Positions 35,387 to 43,573 of a stretch of DNA of 64,000 nucleotides are shown here, in pieces. Positions within the stretch are counted from its first letter, which is position 1. Each line of letters begins with the position of its first letter. The stretch covers positions 186,001 through 250,000 of the forward strand of contig NZ_FTOY01000008.1 of the NCBI RefSeq assembly GCF_900156885.1, read 5' to 3'. Below the pieces are notes generated by a model, which did no database searches, was not told the DNA's origin, and was given only the letters and a program-made list of their open reading frames with translations. Both the position numbers and the translations under genes were made by a program. This stretch comes from Limosilactobacillus caccae. GTDB lineage: Bacteria > Bacillota > Bacilli > Lactobacillales > Lactobacillaceae.

Positions 35387-38281
35387 CTATTTATTGCGGT
35401 GTGACCGCTGAAGGTAAATGCTAATACCGGCCGCGACTGCCGTCCAGCAAAGGCCGAACAGGCTAACCAGCGCCCCCGCTTTTAACCCCGGCAAATGGTA
35501 GGTAAGGGTCAACTTATGCTGACCGGCAGGGAGAAAGACCCCGACAAAGGCCTGGTTGGTCCGCAATGTCGGCACCGTCTTGCCATTAACGCTCGCAACC
35601 CATCCCCGTGAATATGGGATTGACGAGGTTAAAATTCCCGGGCGATTAGTTGTAATCTGCCCGCTAACTTGGTTATCCCGTAGGTGGAGCTTTTTCAGCC
35701 GGTTTTTCTGCAGTTGCTTAACCTCTTGATAATAGGAGTTATCCAGCTTTTCCGCAACCACCCGGTACTTCAGCTGGTAAGTCCCCAGCTTGCTTGGTTG
35801 GAAGCGGAGAGAAGTCGGCAGCTTGCCATCGTAGTAACCGATGTTAAGCGTTGAATCCTTGACAAACTTGAAGAGTGAGAGGGTGCTCTGCCGGGCCTGG
35901 TCGACCGTGGCTGTCCCAAACTTACTGCCGACATTTAGCTTAAAACTGATATCCGGCGACCCGTTGAGGACGTGATAGCGCCAGTAACGGTACTGGTTAA
36001 AGCGGTGGTTGACGACACTACCAGGGTTAAGTGCCATCTCCTTTAGGTGAGCCTGCTCGTAAGCAATCTGCTGCTTCATCGTGAAGGGAGTGTACTTGAT
36101 CTGGGAAAATTCAATGTGTAGCTCACTGCCACGGAGCTTCTTTTGCACGGCCTTCTTTTGCAGCTCTGGTAGCTGGATGCGGTAATACGCCGTACTGTCG
36201 GTATGGCGCAGCTTGGCAGGGTTGACCGTGGTGAGGCGGTTAGAAACGAGGGTGCTCTTCAGTGGGTATACCTTGGTATCAAGCTTGGCCGCCCGCATCC
36301 CCTTAGGTCGTGCTGAATCGACAAGCACCCCCGCTGCCAGGGCCCGTTCCTTTTCTGTTGGTGACAACTTTTGGTAGGCCCGCTGGGGGATATACGTATC
36401 TTGCCAGTAGAGGAGGGGGAAGGCATAGTTTGTCTTATAGCGCAGCGTCTGCGTCGGAATAAAGTCTTCCGGCTTCTGCGGATTACTTGGCTGCCCCTGG
36501 TCGTAGTTGATGACCGGGTCGGTGGCCTGGTCAAGGAAGTAGCCCGCCGGAATCTTATTCGCATTCGCTCCGTTGCTCTGGACGAAGAGGTACTTGACCC
36601 CGAAGAAGTTGTTCATTACTGTCCGGTCGTCCGCCTGGCGGATGGGGATATTCGCCTGGTACTGGTTGTTTTGCAGGCTGGTGTTAAACTGGCCGAGGTA
36701 TTTATTTTGCAGCGAATAATAAGAATCAATATTATGTAAACCAGACGTGAGGTCGTTGTCGAGTTTTGGACCGTCGATGATTTGGTTTTGGCTAATTGTC
36801 GAGACCCGGTAGAAAGACTGGCGGTCAAGCCCCTTGTCGAGACCCCCGTAACGGTTGGCGGCAATGCTTTGGTACTGGCCCTTGCTCAGCATGTTACTGC
36901 TGAAGTCACCGTTATAGGGGAAAGCGGCATAGATAGCGTTAAAGCCGGCGTTAAGCATGACGATTGTTAATAGCCACCGGTCGGGCAGCTTCACCTTGTG
37001 GAAGTTGATCAACCACAGGGCCATCAGTGACAGGATTAAGAAGATGACCGGCATGAAGATGTCATCCTTGCCTTCAAAGAAGAAGGTGGCAATCAAGACC
37101 AGCAGGTAAACTGCGGTCGCCCAGGTGAGGATCATCAGCTGGTGGTGGTTAAGGGTCGGGGCATCCTGGACGAGGATACAGATTGCCGTTGCTAGTGGTA
37201 AGTAAATAAGCAAGGTCCAGCGGTTGGAGGCGGACATCATCCCGTTGAAGAAGGCACCGACAGCGGGGATGAGCAGCATCACTAGGGCAAGGGCAAGGCT
37301 GATTGTCAGCAGGGGGTACTTCTTTGCTTGGGAGTAGAGGTAAACGAGGGCGATGAAGCCGATTGAAACGATCCCCAAGGCTGACCAAAACATGAAGTAC
37401 CACTGTCCCCCGTTGATCAATTGCTTGGGTAAAAAGAGGTAGTAGTAGAGGGGGTAGGTCTTCAAACCGTTGGCAAACAGTGAGCCAGTCCGGGTTGAAT
37501 TTGTGACAGCCATTAATTCGGGGATGATTAGGATGGCGGACAATAGGAGGCTAGTGACAGTGGCAAATGCTAATTTTAGTAGTGTTCGCCCATAGTCAAG
37601 CTGCTGGCGGTAGTGGGTGAGGACCCGTAAGACGAGGTAGGCAAATGAGCCGATTCCCAGCACGTAGGCTAGGTAGTAGTTGCTGATGAGCATCCAGGTG
37701 AAGGCCCCCGCCAGTGGCCATGCCGAGCCATTTTTCAAGATCCGCTCAAGCTGGACGACGATGAGCGGGAAGATAATAAACGGGGTGGTGAAGAAGGGCT
37801 GGGCAATACAGGCGTAAAGTAAAAATGAGTTTACCAAGTAGGCGGTCGCCCCGACCAGGATTACGTGGTCGCGGAAGTTAAAGTGCTGGGCAAAGTAAAC
37901 AAAGGCTAAGCCGACACAATACATCCGGACGACGTTGATGACCTGGTAGGCCAGGGTGATCTTTGCGGCAGGAAAGAGGAGGGCCAGGTAGGCAAAGACG
38001 TCCCCAATCGTGTAGTAGGAATATACCTGGAAGGTGTCACTACCGAGGCCCATCTGCCAGGACCAGAAATTAAAGTGCCCGGGATGGTGGAAAAATTCCA
38101 CCAGTGCAGCCCGGTACTTGGCGAGTAGGGGCAGGTGCTGGTTTAGGGCATCTTTGCTGAGAATAAAGGAATTGCCAAATACTAAGTAGGTCCCGAAGAT
38201 ACAGGCGGCGAGGAAGATAAATACCAGGCTGTATTCCAGGTACAGTTTTTTAACGTTGCGTTTGCCAAATGAAAAATCCAT
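35387..38281 (-). CDS. YfhO family membrane protein
   Basis: 964-residue polytopic membrane protein of the YfhO family (GT-C-type glycosyltransferase fold). About 12-13 membrane helices span the N-terminal half and one is near the C-terminus (AGALVSLFGLCWTAVAAGISIYL). An ~450-residue extracytoplasmic part lies between. Typical family features are the N-terminal SKDALNQHLPLLAKYR loop, NSFLLYACIAQPFF and the C-terminal PYSRGWVASVNGK...FVGVFLPAGQHKLTLTY. B. subtilis YfhO and homologues are needed for glycosylation of lipoteichoic acid or related wall polymers. Donor and acceptor are unknown here. Confidence 0.88.
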   Translation of the reverse strand: MDFSFGKRNVKKLYLEYSLVFIFLAACIFGTYLVFGNSFILSKDALNQHLPLLAKYRAALVEFFHHPGHFNFWSWQMGLGSDTFQVYSYYTIGDVFAYLALLFPAAKITLAYQVINVVRMYCVGLAFVYFAQHFNFRDHVILVGATAYLVNSFLLYACIAQPFFTTPFIIFPLIVVQLERILKNGSAWPLAGAFTWMLISNYYLAYVLGIGSFAYLVLRVLTHYRQQLDYGRTLLKLAFATVTSLLLSAILIIPELMAVTNSTRTGSLFANGLKTYPLYYYLFLPKQLINGGQWYFMFWSALGIVSIGFIALVYLYSQAKKYPLLTISLALALVMLLIPAVGAFFNGMMSASNRWTLLIYLPLATAICILVQDAPTLNHHQLMILTWATAVYLLVLIATFFFEGKDDIFMPVIFLILSLMALWLINFHKVKLPDRWLLTIVMLNAGFNAIYAAFPYNGDFSSNMLSKGQYQSIAANRYGGLDKGLDRQSFYRVSTISQNQIIDGPKLDNDLTSGLHNIDSYYSLQNKYLGQFNTSLQNNQYQANIPIRQADDRTVMNNFFGVKYLFVQSNGANANKIPAGYFLDQATDPVINYDQGQPSNPQKPEDFIPTQTLRYKTNYAFPLLYWQDTYIPQRAYQKLSPTEKERALAAGVLVDSARPKGMRAAKLDTKVYPLKSTLVSNRLTTVNPAKLRHTDSTAYYRIQLPELQKKAVQKKLRGSELHIEFSQIKYTPFTMKQQIAYEQAHLKEMALNPGSVVNHRFNQYRYWRYHVLNGSPDISFKLNVGSKFGTATVDQARQSTLSLFKFVKDSTLNIGYYDGKLPTSLRFQPSKLGTYQLKYRVVAEKLDNSYYQEVKQLQKNRLKKLHLRDNQVSGQITTNRPGILTSSIPYSRGWVASVNGKTVPTLRTNQAFVGVFLPAGQHKLTLTYHLPGLKAGALVSLFGLCWTAVAAGISIYLQRSHRNK

Positions 38282-38354
38282 AGTCGACTCCTTAAAATAA
38301 AAAAGTACATCTTTTTTATTTTAGCAAATAATGGCTGGGGGGAGCAGGCGCAAA

Positions 38355-38386
38355 TAAAAAAGCCGGGATGATTTCTCCGGCTTTTG
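38355..38386 (-). terminator. Rho-independent terminator
   Basis: AAAAAAGCCGG and CCGGCTTTT arms flank a short loop between yfhO-like gene start and the sigma-factor gene 3' end; orientation fits termination of the sigma-factor transcript on the minus strand. Confidence 0.7.
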
Positions 38387-38446
38387 CGTTAAGCTTAATT
38401 TTATTAAATAATTGCGAGAATCTTACAAGTAATAATCAGCGCCGAC

Positions 38447-39052
38447 TTAGTAGTCATGTGCTAACACTGCCAACATCTTCTCCCGGCAACGGTGGACGGC
38501 ACTTTGGATGCTCCGTTTCGAGCAGTTGAGACGGGTGGCGGCTTCACTAATCGAATAACCCTGGTGAAGGTAGCTGAGAACCTGGCACTCAAACGGTGAG
38601 CACTTGTGAAGCAGGGTTTCGACACTTTGATGGCAGTAGACGATTTCGTCTGGCTCGCCGCGCAAAGAATCGATGAAAGATTCAGCAAAGGTGGTATCCA
38701 TCGGCATCACCTGGTGGGCGGGGATACGTTTGCTGGCGAGAGTCTGCCGGCGGATATCACGGATCCGGTTGGTCAGACACTGCTTGAAAAAGCCAGAAAA
38801 CATCTGTGGGCACTGGTCCTGGTATAGGGCCAAGACGTCGATCAAGACCACTTGCGCGTCTTGTTCCCAGTCAGCGAGTTCGTAGCCAGCAATAAAATGC
38901 TTTTGCCAGATCCGCCGAACAAGGGGGCGGTAACGGTGAAACAGTTCCGCAAACGCACTATTATTGCCTGCCTGGGCATCCTTGATCAGGGTGACGTATT
39001 GCTCCTCGTTTTCTTTAATTACATTGAATAAATCTTTTGTGTTGAAGCGCAC
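38447..39052 (-). CDS. Sigma factor, SigH/ComX type
   Basis: 201-residue sigma-70 family protein. Region 2 (FAELFHRYRPLVRRIWQKHF, then DWEQDAQVVLIDVLALY) and region 4 helix-turn-helix (GYSISEAATRLNCSKRSIQSAVHRCREKML) are present, and regions 1 and 3 are absent. Lactobacilli carry a SigH/ComX-like factor controlling late competence genes, and this fits its size and layout. An ECF sigma with a lost anti-sigma is the alternative. No competence gene is adjacent. A structured leader element lies about 90-170 bp upstream. Confidence 0.78.
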   Translation of the reverse strand: MRFNTKDLFNVIKENEEQYVTLIKDAQAGNNSAFAELFHRYRPLVRRIWQKHFIAGYELADWEQDAQVVLIDVLALYQDQCPQMFSGFFKQCLTNRIRDIRRQTLASKRIPAHQVMPMDTTFAESFIDSLRGEPDEIVYCHQSVETLLHKCSPFECQVLSYLHQGYSISEAATRLNCSKRSIQSAVHRCREKMLAVLAHDY

Positions 39053-39396
39053 TGGAAAATGCTCTCCTTTATAACCTTATTTACGCGATAAGACTTCCCA
39101 TCATCACGGATGCTATTATTTAACCTCCCAAATAGCAAGATGACGACCTGTTCAACAGGGGTTCATCCCTGCTGTTAGGCAAGCGAAAACGGTTTCGTGT
39201 TTTAGCAACCAGTTCGTCCCGCGCAGGTCATAATTTATCAAATGTCTTATATTGCAACAACGAGAAAGCGGATACATTATGAACGACCGATCGAACGCTA
39301 ACATAAGCAGGACGGTAGGCGCGGCCCCAATAAGAAAATTTATAATGTTTGCCCAGAATAAAAAAGATCAATTAATAAAATAGTGAAAGGCCTTAA
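39053..39396. other. Intergenic region with a structured RNA-like element
   Basis: Between sigma-factor gene start and hotdog-thioesterase gene end, both on the minus strand. No ORF of note. Apart from the branched structure described at 39141-39220, an A+T-poor stretch at 39270-39340 shows nothing recognised. Confidence 0.4.
39141..39220 (-). ncRNA. Candidate branched leader RNA upstream of the sigma factor
   Basis: An outer stem GACCTG (39145-39150) / CAGGTC (39214-39219) encloses two hairpins. These are AACAG-GGG / CCC-CTGTT (about 39154-39176) and CGAAA-ACGG-TTTCG (39183-39196). The element would lie in the 5' UTR of the sigma-factor gene. It does not match a riboswitch class I can name. 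It may be a leader control element or a small RNA; structure is by eye only. Confidence 0.35.
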
Positions 39397-39780
39397 TCAC
39401 TTGCTAGCTGGGCGCGGGCGGTTAGCGAGGGTGACGATACTGGTACTGGTTAGCCGCTTTTGGTTGTATAGCTTGACTAACCATGTTTGGAGGGTTCGCC
39501 CTTGCTTGAGGGGGGTGGCGACCGCTTTAATTTTATCATTTGATACCGGTAACAAATGATCTGTGGTAATATTGACGCCGAGGGCAATCTGTGCTTGATT
39601 TTGTTCAGCGAGCCACTTGTTTGCGCCCAGCGAAGCCGCTGTTTCTGCAAGGGTTGCATTAATGCCGCCGTGGACGACGCCATACGGTTGCATTAACTTG
39701 TCAGTGACTTCAACGGTAACAATTGCTTCGGTGGCACTGACGGATTGGGGATGGATTCCTAGATTTTCTAACAGGTTCAT
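39397..39780 (-). CDS. Hotdog-fold thioesterase, probable DHNA-CoA thioesterase
   Basis: 127-residue PaaI/MenI-type acyl-CoA thioesterase. ATG 39780 follows AGTGAGG, while the upstream in-frame GTG lies inside that ribosome site. The fold signature [19 protein letters not shown] holds the usual His-Gly-Gly and catalytic Glu; [13 protein letters not shown] follows. It is divergent from menB, with only 36 bp between start codons. The MenB product is DHNA-CoA, which needs a thioesterase to release 1,4-dihydroxy-2-naphthoate. That makes MenI the best guess, from context. Confidence 0.75.
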   Translation of the reverse strand: MNLLENLGIHPQSVSATEAIVTVEVTDKLMQPYGVVHGGINATLAETAASLGANKWLAEQNQAQIALGVNITTDHLLPVSNDKIKAVATPLKQGRTLQTWLVKLYNQKRLTSTSIVTLANRPRPASK

Positions 39781-39816
39781 TTTATAAGACCTCACTTACA
39801 AAGGAGACGATGTAAC

Positions 39817-40638
39817 ATGACAACAGTCGATTGGCAACCAGTAAAGGATTACTCAGAGATCATCTTTGAGCGGGCCGGTAAGATCGCAAAGATTACGATG
39901 AACCGGCCGGAAAAGATGAACGCCTTTACCCCGGTTACGATTCAAGAAATGATCGACGCGTTTAACATTTGTCGTGATGATAGCACAATTGGGGTAATTA
40001 TCCTAACTGGCGCTGGCGACAAGGCTTTCTCATCCGGTGGTGACCAGGGGGTTCGTGGCAACGGTGGTTATGTTGGGCCCGACCACATCGCCCGGCTAAA
40101 CGTCTTGGACCTTCAGCACCTCATTAGAATCATCCCGAAGCCCGTCATTGCGATGGTTAAGGGCTGGTCAGTTGGGGGCGGAAATATCCTCCAGTTAGTC
40201 TGCGACCTGACGATTGCGGCGGATAATGCTAAGTTTGGCCAAACTGGACCAAAAGTCGGCAGTTTCGATGCCGGTTACGGCTCCGGCTACCTTGCCCGGG
40301 TGATCGGTCACAAGCGGGCCAAGGAAGTATGGTTCTTAAACCACTTCTACAGCGCGGAAGAAGCCTACCAGATGAACTGGATCAATAAGGTAGTTCCGTT
40401 AGACCAGGTTGAATCCGTCACCCTTGACTGGTGCAACGAAATCTTGAAGAAGTCCCCGACGGCGCTGCGCTTCATCAAGGCAGCGATGAACGCCGATACG
40501 GATGGTTTGGCCGGCCTGCAACAATTAGGCGGGGATGCCACAATGCTATTTTACACGACTGATGAAGGAAAGGAAGGGCGTGACGCATTCAACGAGAAGC
40601 GAGACCCTGACTTTGACCAATTCCCAAAGTTCCCATAG
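39817..40638 (+). CDS. menB: 1,4-dihydroxy-2-naphthoyl-CoA synthase
   Basis: Crotonase-fold enzyme (273 aa) closing the second ring of the naphthoate in menaquinone synthesis: o-succinylbenzoyl-CoA to DHNA-CoA. Diagnostic are [16 protein letters not shown] (oxyanion hole and the MenB-specific insertion), the [28 protein letters not shown] segment, and the C-terminal [14 protein letters not shown] shared by MenB proteins. Length equals that of E. coli and B. subtilis MenB. AAAGGAGA sets the start. It is followed 12 bp downstream by menE. Confidence 0.94.
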   Translation: MTTVDWQPVKDYSEIIFERAGKIAKITMNRPEKMNAFTPVTIQEMIDAFNICRDDSTIGVIILTGAGDKAFSSGGDQGVRGNGGYVGPDHIARLNVLDLQHLIRIIPKPVIAMVKGWSVGGGNILQLVCDLTIAADNAKFGQTGPKVGSFDAGYGSGYLARVIGHKRAKEVWFLNHFYSAEEAYQMNWINKVVPLDQVESVTLDWCNEILKKSPTALRFIKAAMNADTDGLAGLQQLGGDATMLFYTTDEGKEGRDAFNEKRDPDFDQFPKFP

Positions 40639-40650
40639 AAGGCGTCAACG

Positions 40651-42066
40651 ATGGAAACACAAAATTGGTTATTAAAACAGGCCGCTACCCAGCCGAAGAA
40701 GGTGGCGGTCGATGACGGCAACCAGCAGTTGACATTTTGTCAGCTAAAGGCGATTGTCGAGGACTTTGCCTCCCGGTTGGACCAGCTCCACCCCGGAGAA
40801 AAAGTCGGCCTTCTTGCCAATAACGACTTGCAGAGCTACGAAATTGCCTTAGCAGTCCTGGCGAGTGGGCGGACGATTGTTTGGTTAAACTGGCGGTTAG
40901 CCGATGAAGAATTGCAGAGGCAAATGAAGGACAGTGACCTAGCTGTTTGTCTCGTTGACGACCCCCTGTGGCGGGAAACAATGGACGAACGTTTTGTCAG
41001 TTACACTGATTTTCTTGCCTTATCCCAGGGAAGCAGGCCGCTTGTGGCAACCTTTGATTATGACCGGGTCGCCAGCATCATGTATACCTCGGGCACGACG
41101 GGGAATCCGAAGGGTGTTTTGCAGACCTTTGGCAACCACTTTTACTCGGCGGTTTCGTCCGCCCTCAACCTGGGTTTAACCAGCAGTGATGAGTGGTTAT
41201 GCGTCGCCCCCATTTTTCACATCAGCGGTTTTTCCATCATCATGCGGGGACTTATCTACGGGATGACGGTGCGGATCGTTGATAAATTCCGGGTCGAAAA
41301 CGTTGCTGCAATCCTGGCTGCTGAGCCGGTGACGATCATGTCGGTCGTACCATTCATGCTCAAAAAGCTAGTTGCCGAACAAGAGGCTACTGGTCGCCGC
41401 TATAACGCGGGCTTCCGTTGCATGCTTCTTGGTGGTGGAACGATCGACCGACCAACGCTAGTCAAGTGCCAGCAGATGGCAATCCCGGTCGTCCAGTGTT
41501 ACGGGATGACCGAGACTTGTTCGCAGATTGTTGCGCTCCGGGCTAGTGACGCCTTGGCAAAACTTGGGTCAGTCGGCCAGCCCCTGTTTACCACCCAATT
41601 GAAGCTGTCGGCTAAGGGGGAGATTCTATTGAAGACCCCGGCCCTGACCCCTGGTTATTTAAACTTACCGGATAAGCTGCCGGCTAAGATGGTCGATGGC
41701 TGGTATAAGACAGGCGATGTTGGTCACCTCGACCACGATGGCTACCTTTATATTGATGGCCGCCTTGACGAGATGCTGATTTCCGGCGGGGAGAACATCT
41801 TCCCCCAAGAAGTTGAGCAGGTCTACCTTGAGTATCCTGGGATTAAGGAGCTAGCGGTGGTGGCAAAGGCTGATCCTGAGTGGGGACAGGTCCCAGTCGC
41901 CTTTGTTGTGGCTGACCAGCGAGTAGCTGACCAGCAACTGATTGAATTTGGCTACCAGCACCTTGCCCATTACAAGGTGCCTCGCCAGTACATTTATGTT
42001 GACCACTTGCCAAAGAACGCGAGTGGCAAAGTCCAACGGTTTTTATTACGACAGAAATTATCCTAA
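40651..42066 (+). CDS. menE: o-Succinylbenzoate-CoA ligase
   Basis: 471-residue adenylate-forming enzyme activating o-succinylbenzoate with ATP and CoA. Signature motifs are the P-loop MYTSGTTGNPKGV, the MenE/acyl-CoA ligase YGMTETCSQI, the hinge YKTGDVGHLDHDGYLYIDGR and the catalytic Lys in PKNASGKVQRF. Its length and location directly behind menB argue for OSB rather than a fatty acid as substrate. The ribosome site is weak, so coupling with menB translation is likely. Confidence 0.9.
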   Translation: METQNWLLKQAATQPKKVAVDDGNQQLTFCQLKAIVEDFASRLDQLHPGEKVGLLANNDLQSYEIALAVLASGRTIVWLNWRLADEELQRQMKDSDLAVCLVDDPLWRETMDERFVSYTDFLALSQGSRPLVATFDYDRVASIMYTSGTTGNPKGVLQTFGNHFYSAVSSALNLGLTSSDEWLCVAPIFHISGFSIIMRGLIYGMTVRIVDKFRVENVAAILAAEPVTIMSVVPFMLKKLVAEQEATGRRYNAGFRCMLLGGGTIDRPTLVKCQQMAIPVVQCYGMTETCSQIVALRASDALAKLGSVGQPLFTTQLKLSAKGEILLKTPALTPGYLNLPDKLPAKMVDGWYKTGDVGHLDHDGYLYIDGRLDEMLISGGENIFPQEVEQVYLEYPGIKELAVVAKADPEWGQVPVAFVVADQRVADQQLIEFGYQHLAHYKVPRQYIYVDHLPKNASGKVQRFLLRQKLS

Positions 42067-42103
42067 TTACAAAATTTATACTATTGAGGAGTAAACCTAA
42101 ATT

Positions 42104-43288
42104 ATGGAAAACTATGACAACCATTCAGTAGCAAAACGGTGGGGATCGTTCGTGCTGCTGTACCTGGGCTACATGCTATTATTTGCTGACCGGACGGTAA
42201 TGAACATTTCCCTTGCTTATATCGGCAAGGACTTTCACGTCGGGGCAGCCGCGCTTGGAACGACTGCCAGTGCCTTTTTCCTGGGCTACACGCTGATGCA
42301 GATTCCCGGCGGGTACCTAACGGATAAGTTTGGTAGTAAGTATTTAATTATTATTTCCCTCTTTGCTTGGTCGCTGATGACGATGGTAACAGGGTGGGCC
42401 TGGTCACTGGCCGCCTTGATCGTGATCCGTTTTCTCTTCGGGATTGCGGAAGGACCATACCCGTCGGCAGCCCTGAAGCGGATTTCCGAAAACTATGACA
42501 AGAGTGAAAAGTCGCAAGCAACCTCGGCCTTGATTTCGTCAAACTACGCGGGGGCTGCAGTGGCGCCACTGATCATCGTGCCAATCATTGCTAGCAGTGG
42601 CTGGCGGAACGCCTTTGTCTGGCTCGGCATCGGTGGCCTGGTCGTAATGGTCGCCTACTACCTGGTCGAACGGCCGATCAAGAACGAAAAGGCCGCTGGA
42701 CAGGCGCGGCAAAAGATTGAATGGAAGAACATTGACTCCCGCGTCTGGGTCTTTGTTGTTATCGGGATGGCCCTTAACATCATCACCAAGGGGCTGGAAA
42801 CCTGGATGCCCGTTTACTTCCTCCAGGAACAGGGAATCAACCTGAAGAACCTTGCCTGGTTAGTGCCACTGCCAGTAATCTCTGGTGGGATCGCCGCCTT
42901 TGTCTCCGGCTTCATCATGGTACACCTCTTTAAGAAGCGCGAACGGTGGATGATCATTATTGCCTCACTGTTGACACTGGTCTTCATGTTTGGCCTGTTT
43001 AAGTCGTCATCATTGACCGCCGTGGTTATCTTTGACGTCTTGATTTACTTTGTAAAGTCCCTGGCATTTACTGGGATCTTTAGTTTTACCGCCCAGATCT
43101 TAAGCGAAAAGTCATACGGCTCATCGATTGGGATCGTCAACTTCGGTGGTCAGCTAGGGGGCTTCATCGGTCCACTGTTGATTGGGTGGATCGTCCAGCT
43201 CGCTGGTTCATACTCCGCCGCCTTCCTAGGCCTGGTAATCAGTGCATTACTAGCAGTAATTGCCTGCCTCTTTATTCGGAAGGGCTAA
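42104..43288 (+). CDS. MFS transporter, anion:cation symporter type
   Basis: 394-residue MFS permease with 12 predicted helices. The N-terminal YMLLFADRTVMNISLAYIGKDF, LGYTLMQIPGGYLTDKFGSK and GIAEGPYPSAALK motifs are those of the anion:cation symporter family, whose members carry organic acids (hexuronates, phthalate, glucarate). It lies 37 bp after menE on the same strand, behind TTGAGGAG. In this cassette an organic diacid such as o-succinylbenzoate is an attractive substrate, by inference from neighbours only. Export of DHNA is the alternative. Confidence 0.85.
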   Translation: MENYDNHSVAKRWGSFVLLYLGYMLLFADRTVMNISLAYIGKDFHVGAAALGTTASAFFLGYTLMQIPGGYLTDKFGSKYLIIISLFAWSLMTMVTGWAWSLAALIVIRFLFGIAEGPYPSAALKRISENYDKSEKSQATSALISSNYAGAAVAPLIIVPIIASSGWRNAFVWLGIGGLVVMVAYYLVERPIKNEKAAGQARQKIEWKNIDSRVWVFVVIGMALNIITKGLETWMPVYFLQEQGINLKNLAWLVPLPVISGGIAAFVSGFIMVHLFKKRERWMIIIASLLTLVFMFGLFKSSSLTAVVIFDVLIYFVKSLAFTGIFSFTAQILSEKSYGSSIGIVNFGGQLGGFIGPLLIGWIVQLAGSYSAAFLGLVISALLAVIACLFIRKG

Positions 43289-43326
43289 GCAAGTTTTACT
43301 GATCGAAAAATGAATAACTATCTCAA

Positions 43327-43364
43327 GCAGCTTGTACCAGAATATTGGTATGAGTTGCTTTTTT
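43327..43364 (+). terminator. Terminator of the men cassette
   Basis: An imperfect hairpin AGCAGCTTGTACCA / TGGTATGAGTTGCT followed by TTTTTT. Confidence 0.65.
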
Positions 43365-43527
43365 ATTACTGTGGGGGAAAGGTGATGCGGATTTACAAGC
43401 ACAATTAGCAATTTTAACACCGCACAAATTTGGTTAATTTATCGGGTGTAATTTTCAGAGTTAGGTTTATTTTTCAGCGACGGTTAATTATTTTTAAAAG
43501 CGCTTTAAAAAATCTAATGGGAAGGGT

Positions 43528-43533
43528 TATAAT
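43528..43533 (+). promoter_or_regulatory. Promoter -10 box of the SEC10/PgrA-like gene
   Basis: TATAAT 41 bp upstream of the TTG start, with only a weak -35 (TTTAAA-like at ~43504). Confidence 0.45.
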
Positions 43534-43573
43534 GGGCGCGTTAATAGAATTAAAACTATTGGGGGAATTACAA

